Assembly (NCBI GenBank): GCA_963930655.1
Contig: OZ005611.1
Location: forward strand, 18,153,001 to 18,217,000
Reading direction: 5' to 3'
DNA length: 64,000 nucleotides
Source of the DNA: Myrica gale
Taxonomy: Eukaryota > Streptophyta > Magnoliopsida > Fagales > Myricaceae
Part shown: in pieces, positions 57,701-64,000 of the stretch
How the letters are laid out: each line of letters opens with the position of its first letter
Position numbering within the stretch: position 1 is the first letter of the stretch
Translations under genes and position numbers: made by a program
The notes under the pieces: model-generated
Databases searched by the model: none
What the model was told of the DNA's origin: nothing
What the model saw: the letters and a program-made list of their open reading frames with translations, nothing else

Positions 57701-60700
57701 TCCTTTTCCCCTCCATGCTGGACTGAGTGGTATTGCAACAGCCATCCTGATTTCTTATGCATTCTATTTCCCTCTTTGGGTCTCTTGTCATGCTCAAAAT
57801 AGAATGTGACATTGGGTTAGAGAAATGTCAAAGAGAGTGTATATTGCTATAAGTAAACCTTTACTTCCCTAGATCTAGCAATAGCTGAAAGCATGGTAAA
57901 CCAGTCAAGGCCTACAACAAACTTTATCTGCACAAAAGGTACCATTCCCAAGGTCCTTCATTTCCACATCCCTCCATATCTTATAGCTGTAGGGCTAATA
58001 CAAAAATAAAACACCCATATTCTGACCAAATTTCATCATCCTCTGTATGTTTCCATCTTGTGTGTACTCCCTCTAAGTCAAAAATCACTTCTCACAACTT
58101 TATCTATACACATAACTAAAGGGTGTTTGCTCTTGTCTCCATCTTCATGTATAAATTATCCACGGTATGTAACACAAAGCATAACCAGTGACAACCACAA
58201 GAAATTCCATCAATCATCTCTCTCTGTCATCTCTCTCTCCCTCTTACAGTTAATATAGCCAGAATTCTTACACGCTAGGCTTGCTCCCATTTTTGTTGAA
58301 TGCTACTCTACAATCCTCGTATGGCTGACACATATCCTATTTTATCATCCCAGATAAGCTCAACAAGCTCCCTTGATATTCTGTCCGGTGGTTGGCGAAT
58401 ATGATGCTCCCTGGACCTAACAAGAAGGCATTCAAAACCACTTCTCCTTTATTTGAGTGCACAGATTTCCTTCGCAAACCCAGCAGAATGGCTTCCAAAA
58501 AGCTTAGATGACAGATTAGCGTACGAGTGTTTAAAATTATGTTCAAGATATATAGATATTGGTCCAAGGGAAGGCATAACATAAATGAATACATGGGAGA
58601 ACTTCATTCAAACTAAAAAAAGTAAAGGAGAATTTGAACCTCTTGAGGAAGCTCATGTGCAAGCAAAAACAGAGTTCTAGACCACCCGCCAACAGATCCA
58701 TAAAGAAGGAAAGCACTTCCTAGAGCCATTCCATCAGTAAAATTGTGCTGCAATATTAATGAGTAAAACTGTATCATGCAGATCCATATTCTCCTTTCAA
58801 ATTTTCAAAATAAATTTAGAAAGAAAAAGGAAATAATAAGCCACATACAACACCATCGGAAAAGAGATTGAGATAGCCAAACACAAGATTAGATGAGGAT
58901 TGAGCATTTTCTTTGTCTTCCAAATGAGTATTACTGGTGAAGCTATTTGCAGTATCTACATCAGCTTTATCTTTTCTAGCACCTGCCATATTGCTTCTCT
59001 GCAGGATGAAAGCATGACAGACAGGGTTCAATATACATGCCAAAAGTTCCATCAAAATTAGACCTTGTTTATGAAATCTACCAACCCCCAACTCCTGGCT
59101 TCTGCACAGGACACTACAAAGAAGGTGCAGGACCTTATTGTTCCCAGTTGCTGAATATTACAGCAAAATATGTTGGTTTTAAATTGGAAGTTTCTTATAA
59201 TTATAAAGAAGCTTAGCGCAACAGACATGCTTTGATGTTCATCTGTCTGTATTGTATAAGTGTTTGGCTAGTCAAACACCCTTACCATGAACCATCATCC
59301 CAAATTCAGTCATGAATCCGAACCATATCCAACCCAGTAGACTGGAAAAAATCAGAGTGGATCTCCAGGTGTGACCAAATTAACACGGGGGGCCAACTCC
59401 TCACCTTCCGAACAAATTCACGATGGATCAGACCATCTCCCTTTGAAGAGTCATCTGACACATCATCTAAGACTTTTCCTTCAGATGTCATCTCTAATGT
59501 CTTTTCTTCTTTTCCATCCAACGACTGTGACTGCACAATGTCATGAGAATCACTGTCATCCTTCAATTTCTTACTGCTTTTACGATGATGATGGTGATGG
59601 TGATGACCATGACTCCCAGCATGAGCTCCTCTGGAGTTTTCTTCAACATACCTCACTGCCTTCTCTACAAGAAGAAAAACCACAATGCCAGCTGCAACAA
59701 CCAATACATCAAACTAAGAATTCAAGATGTTGCCACCCAAATCTGCAATTCCCTGATAATAAACAAATCAAGAAACAAAATAAAGAAGAACAAAAGAATA
59801 GGGAATTCAAAGAAGAGACTAATCCTAAAGGAAATTGCATACGTTGCTTTTACACATAATCACAAACAATGCACTCAACCAGGATTTAACCCACCACATA
59901 CGATGATATATGCTGCAAATGAAATAAAACATCTAATGTCTTTCAATAGCACTTACCTTCATCCTTCTCTTGAGGGCAGAAATTTTTTCGAGATTTTTTT
60001 TGTAAGGAAAGCTTTATTGAAAACACCGAAATAGGTAACAGTACAAAAAACTATACTGAGAACCTACTCCATACAAGCTACAAAACTCAAGAAATCAGGA
60101 AAATCCGAAAAGGGAGAGCCCAAAACAGCATTTGCCCAAAGAAAAAGAGAACTCAACAACAACCCCCTCAGCCCATCTAAAGACAAAACGGAGTTCTCAA
60201 AACATCTCTCATTCCGCTCCCTCCAAATAACCCACCAAATACACAAATGAATCATCCTCCACACCCTCGAAGCAAGAAGGTTGTTGAAATTCCTCTTCCA
60301 ACAAAACAACACCTCGATCACCCTAGAAGGCATTACCCAACAATAATTTGTTACTTTATGCACATGAGCCCATAAATCCCTAACAACATCACAATGTAAC
60401 AATAAATGATCCACGGATTCCCCATTACACCTACAAAGATAGCATAGCACCAATCAAGAAGACAAAGACCCCTTCTCCTCAAATTGTCAATGGTCAAGAT
60501 TCTCTCATGAGCAGCCTCCCACACAAAGAATGAGACTCTCATAGGTACCAAGGACCTCCAAATCTGCCTCCAAGGAAAAGACACATCGGGGCTGCATGAG
60601 AGAAGCTCATACATCCATTTCACTGAAAAAATGCCATTCTTGGTGCCCGTCCAGCACATAGCATCCAAAACTTAAAAGTTCCTAGTCCATAAGATATGGA

Positions 60701-62600
60701 ATTACTTCTGTCTTGATAATGGTGAAAGACATTCTCTAGGCTGACCAAGAAATAGAGGAAATGCTTTTAATTGCACTTCCATCAAATCAATCAGTCAAAA
60801 ACAGCACTTAATAACCAAATTGAGATGCAATTGCGATTTAGAGATGCTTATAATCTAAATATTTCTTTTCTTTAACGTTTTTATTACACTTCCTTCTGTT
60901 GATTGTGGGTTTGGGTCCGGGGGGGAGGGGAGGGGGGGACAGACAATTTTGAGGAAAAGTACCACAATGTTAAGCATCGTGGCCATGTGGAAGAGTATCA
61001 CATCGAAATACACTCAGTAAAGCCCTTAAATTACCTAAAAGCCGCTTCCATTGAAATATTTCTAGTAAAGCCCCTTAAATTACCTATAAAAAGTTCCATC
61101 GAAATATTTGCACTAAAGCCCCTTGATTTAGATATTAGAGAAGAAGAGAAAATAAAAGATTTTTTTGATAAGTAAGGAAAGCTTTATTAAAAAACCAAAA
61201 GAGGTAACAGTACAATGGGCTATACTGAAAACCTAAACCAAACAAGCTACAAAACTAATGAAGTCAAAAAAATTTGAGAAAGTATAGTCCAACACAGCAT
61301 TGGCCCATAAAAAAAGAGAACTTAACAACTTGCCTCTCCACCCTAGAGACATAAAAGTGTTCTCGAAACATCTCTCATTCCTCTCCCTCCATATAACCCA
61401 CTAGATGCACAATGAAGATCATCCTCCAAACAGTCAAGCAAGAAGGTTATCGAACTTTCTCTTCCAACAATACAACACCTCAATCACCCTAGATGGCATC
61501 ACCCAACTAAAACTCGTAATGCTACACATGAGACCAGAGATCCCTGGAGACCACGAAGAAAAAATAAAAGATATAGGAAACCCTTGCCTAGTTTTGAGCT
61601 ATAAACCTTATTATTTTTTTGGGGAAGAGAAAGGTCCCTTCGCAGCACACGTCTGTTCGCCTTTGATCGATACCAGGAGTAATGGAACCATGCAAAGTAA
61701 GCAAAAAAGAAATTTATACACGATTCCTAACGTATTTTGCTTATCAATCATTAGAAATGTGTACGTACATAATGTACATAGACATCTGTATGCATAAATA
61801 AGTTGAACTAAGAAGGCATATGGTTGACATGGTTGATAAGAGAAAGATCAACAATATTCTACTAACCCAGGACGGACATTCCTACAGAAAGGTCTTTCAA
61901 AGAATGTGAATGTGAGAGATCATTTTCCAAATGAGCATGATGGTCATGATCTCCGTGGCGATCATGTGAGTGGGAGTGTCCGCCTCCTGCAAAATTATAC
62001 TCAGATTAATTTACATCTCAGATAAAAACAAACTTAGCCACTACAGATGTTTGTTTTCAATATTTTTCAAGAACCACCCAACACAAGGAAATATTGAATT
62101 TATGCACAGATTAATTAGCTTTTGTATGGTTCACAGCTTTATGTCACGACATCTTTTAGGAATCAACAAAACAGAACTGGACACCCTCAAAAAAATCCCA
62201 TGCCCAAAAAAAAAAAGAGATAGAGGGAGAGATGTTGCAGCAGCAGCTAGTTCTAAAATGAAAGTGGATATAGAAAACATTATAAGAAAAATAAATACAT
62301 AATATATAGGTAGCAAGATACTCTACCATTTAAATAAATATAAACCACAAAGCACTAGGACATGGATTGAAATAAATCTTAGTAAAAACCATCAATGTCC
62401 GAGTTACCTCGAACATTACTAACACTAATGCACGAAGATACCTTTGGCAACATCCTTTAACTTTTTCAGTGAGTATTGACACGAACTAACGTTAAACAAC
62501 TGGAGGCTTCATTATGCTATAGATGTATTATCACAATCAAAATCGTACCAAAAGCATGCGGTAATTGGTGAAGGAAAGCATCTCCTAACATGGCTCCAGC
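54790..62600 (-). CDS. IAR1: IAR1-type ZIP family metal transporter, C-terminal eight coding exons (5' part outside the window)
   Basis: Exons on the - strand: 62600-62549, 61986-61867, 59691-59405, 58998-58849, 58747-58640, 55253-55152, 55068-55024 and 54945-54790 (TGA 54790-54792). All have GT/AG borders and matching phases, giving 339 residues. Features in order: AGAMLGDAFLHQLPHAF (membrane segment), a His-rich loop GGGHSHSHDRHGDHDHH, membrane segment with AGIVVFLLVEKAVRY, a second His-rich loop with a run of seven His, a Lys/Glu/Ser linker, and NLVFGYLNLFSDGVHNFTDGMALGSAFL with the metal-binding HNFTDG. The metal-site partner HELPQE and the last membrane segments follow. Arabidopsis IAR1, linked to IAA-amino acid conjugate sensitivity, is about 470 residues, so roughly 130 are missing upstream. 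It probably moves zinc or a similar metal out of the secretory system. All visible exons look functional. Confidence 0.92.
55385..55912. repeat. Foldback element with about 170-bp inverted arms in an IAR1 intron
   Basis: The left arm (55385-55560: TGCTTTCAAATTTTCATT, CACCTATCTC, AAATGTCTCTCTAGTTCTGG) is matched in reverse by 55720-55910 (AAAATCCAGAACGAGAGAGA, GAGATAGGTGGGAAC, AATGAAAATTTGTAAAGCAG). The loop (about 55565-55715) holds a relic of a smaller palindromic repeat with CAGGGACTAATTTG units. No target duplication was found. It lies in the 3.4-kb intron between exons 58640 and 55253. Confidence 0.8.
59990..60675 (-). pseudogene. 5'-truncated LINE (copy 4) in an IAR1 intron
   Basis: The tail is a T run at 59994-60001 on the + strand. 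On the - strand, 60668-60351 carries the zf-RVT start (GIFSVKWMYELL, WRSLVPMRVSFFVWEAAHERILT) and 60453-60064 the end (CYLCRCNGESVDHLLLHC, WRMIHLCIWWVIWRERNERCFEN). The two frames are offset, so there is a frameshift. Reverse transcriptase is missing. It belongs to the same subfamily as copy 5 at 61161-61554. It lies between IAR1 exons 61867 and 59691. Confidence 0.85.
60990..61135. repeat. Tandem repeat of about 54 bp, three copies
   Basis: Units containing ATCGAAATA, GTAAAGCCCCTTAAATTACC and TAAAAG repeat three times head to tail, with small changes, next to LINE copy 5. Confidence 0.8.
61161..61554 (-). mobile_element. 5'-truncated LINE (copy 5), 394 bp, with 18-bp target duplication
   Basis: Flanked by GAAGAGAAAATAAAAGAT (61143-61160) and GAAGAAAAAATAAAAGAT (61555-61572), 17 of 18 identical. 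It begins with a T run (reverse poly-A) and then GGAAAGCTTTATTAAAAAACC, and it matches LINE copy 4 (60007-60380) along its length with many substitutions. Only the LINE 3' end is present, and no frame is open. It lies in the same IAR1 intron as copy 4. Confidence 0.88.
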
Positions 62601-64000
62601 CTGTGAATTGGCAAAATACAAATAAACCTCGTCATTTGTGGCAGCGACAAGGAAAAGGGATAATGTACGTTCATACACACATGTTTATACTCTCTCTCTC
62701 TCCTCTTTACAACACATGTTCACATTGTGCCTTCATACGGACATACATACACATTTATATATGCATATATGTGTCTCCCATTTCAGTTAGCTCACAATAA
62801 CTCAGGATTTGATCTCTAGGCTGAACTCCATTAGTTAGTTGCAACTTTCCTTGTTCCTCAACTTTGCTACAACACTTAGTAATTGGAATAAAAAATATAA
62901 CTTCGAAAAAGTGTAAGGATAAAAGATAACACTAATAACAATACCAATTACAACACAAATAAGTTCATAATGTCGTGTGCTTTTGTCTCAGCTCATCTTC
63001 TTTGCTAAACAAGCGAGGCTCAAGCGTAGATTTAGTATTGTTCAAATAAACGAGCTCGAGCCCTAGCTGATATTGGTTGGGTTCAAAGGCTTGTGCACCC
63101 TTGACACAGATGTTATTTCTTTTTTAACATGGAAGAATTTTTTATCTCCCTTTGATGGCTCTTACACTTGTCAACATTAGGCATGTAAGTTATCATATGT
63201 TTGGGTTGTCCCCAGGGGAAATTCCTTTTTGATTCCAACATTCGAAGCTAGGAGATCCAAAGATACTTCCTCTGGAGATCACATCTTTCATGACAGATAT
63301 GATATTGCAGTTGTCAAAATCCAAAAATTAGGAGGACAAAGAAAAGAAAAAGGAATTTGTGGCAAATACCGGGATTGTGGAGGAACAAAAGGATTGGGGA
63401 AGACTTCTCACTTTTGGTTCTTCTGGTTTTCCATCTTTTTGTTTCGGAGCAAATCTAGTTTGCATACTAAAATCACGCTTATTTACCAGTTTTCATCTTC
63501 AAATCATGCTTTTTATGTTTTGTTCTTTTGTATAAAAACTCGATTTCAGACATATGGTTTTGATTTAATCAACTATTTACATACTACAAACCTCCATTGG
63601 TCCAATAGAAAGATTTTAGAGGCACTTTTTTGCATATCTTTTGGAGAAAAAATCCAGCATGTATTCGAGCCTAGGCTCAAGATCAAGCTACAGTTTTTCA
63701 AGCTTGAGGATTTTCTCATTAGAAGAATTGAGCTTGGTTGGCAAAGCTCAAATCTTCAGTCAGATCGGCTTTATAAGCCTCAAATAAAAGACTACAGAAA
63801 AGGACATAACAACTACTGGGTTTTCAAAACAACTAGCCATAACTTCGATTCATTAGAACTCCTATACTTCTAGGGCCTATGTTTCACAGGTACAAATCCT
63901 GTCATTTAAAGAACACTAGAAATCCGTTACCACAATGAAAGTCAAGCAAAAATTTAACCAAGCAGGATCCATTCATGCGCTACAAAAGTTACTGTGAACT
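62601..64000 (-). other. Rest of an IAR1 intron; no exon recognised
   Basis: The next IAR1 exon upstream (expected to encode GKPSKAVVDSLALFG-like text) is not present up to the window edge, so this looks like intron. There is a CT run at 62690-62703. GAGCTCGAGCC at about 63050 resembles an hAT-type subterminal motif. An open + frame of 214 codons (63229-63873) has no recognisable domain and is probably chance. Confidence 0.5.

Noticed and set aside
63229-63873. 214-codon + strand open frame at the right edge
   Set aside because: It lies in what should be an IAR1 intron, has no recognisable domain, and its Phe/Lys-rich composition fits chance in AT-rich DNA.
1-64000. Integrated DNA virus (for example caulimovirus-type) sequences
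   Set aside because: All reverse transcriptase segments seen are of copia or LINE type with matching integrase, endonuclease or RNase H context; no movement-protein or caulimovirus-type order was noticed.

Overview
This is nuclear DNA from a seed plant, most likely a dicot. It has spliced plant genes, AT-rich spacers and dense plant transposons: hAT, FAR1-type MULE, CACTA, LINEs, Ty1/copia, and a coding-less element with gypsy-style LTR ends. I could not identify the species. About 80% of the window is transposon sequence. Only two host genes are visible, one at each end.

Left end (1-2112): a small spliced + strand gene for a conserved plant protein of unknown function. Then comes an hAT element (2121-7593) with a broken transposase. 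A 1.26-kb LTR-like sequence (4698-5955) sits inside the zinc-finger codons of that transposase. A palindromic MITE follows (8348-8796).

Centre (about 8.9-39.27 kb): one L1-type LINE on the + strand, split into six pieces by five insertions at the first level and a sixth nested inside the last. These are an hAT MITE (9351-9970), a MULE (10813-18783), a non-coding LTR element (19587-22843), an internally deleted copia element (23804-28499), and a reverse-oriented LTR-like sequence (31280-38992). That last one contains a nearly intact Sirevirus-like copia element (32133-38532). Target-site duplications support every boundary, and the LINE protein homology resumes across each junction. The most unusual object is the 5' end of the Sirevirus-like element. 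It has a 129-bp terminus that is an inverted copy of the end of its own 3' LTR, yet the 5-bp target duplication is intact. The MULE also carries, divergent from its FAR1-like transposase, an uninterrupted gene for a GRF zinc-finger protein with a coiled coil and a membrane segment.

Right-centre (40.3-54.1 kb): a truncated LINE on the - strand; a second LINE of the same family as the central one, with a non-autonomous CACTA element (42235-46606) in its 5' region; and a 0.92-kb GC-rich poly-A retroposon with a 14-bp target duplication and no recognisable protein. The CACTA carries what looks like the first coding exon of a calmodulin-binding protein 60 gene.

Right end (54790-62600, - strand): the last eight coding exons of an IAR1-type ZIP family metal transporter gene. 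Its introns hold a foldback element and two truncated LINEs. The 5' exons lie beyond the window.
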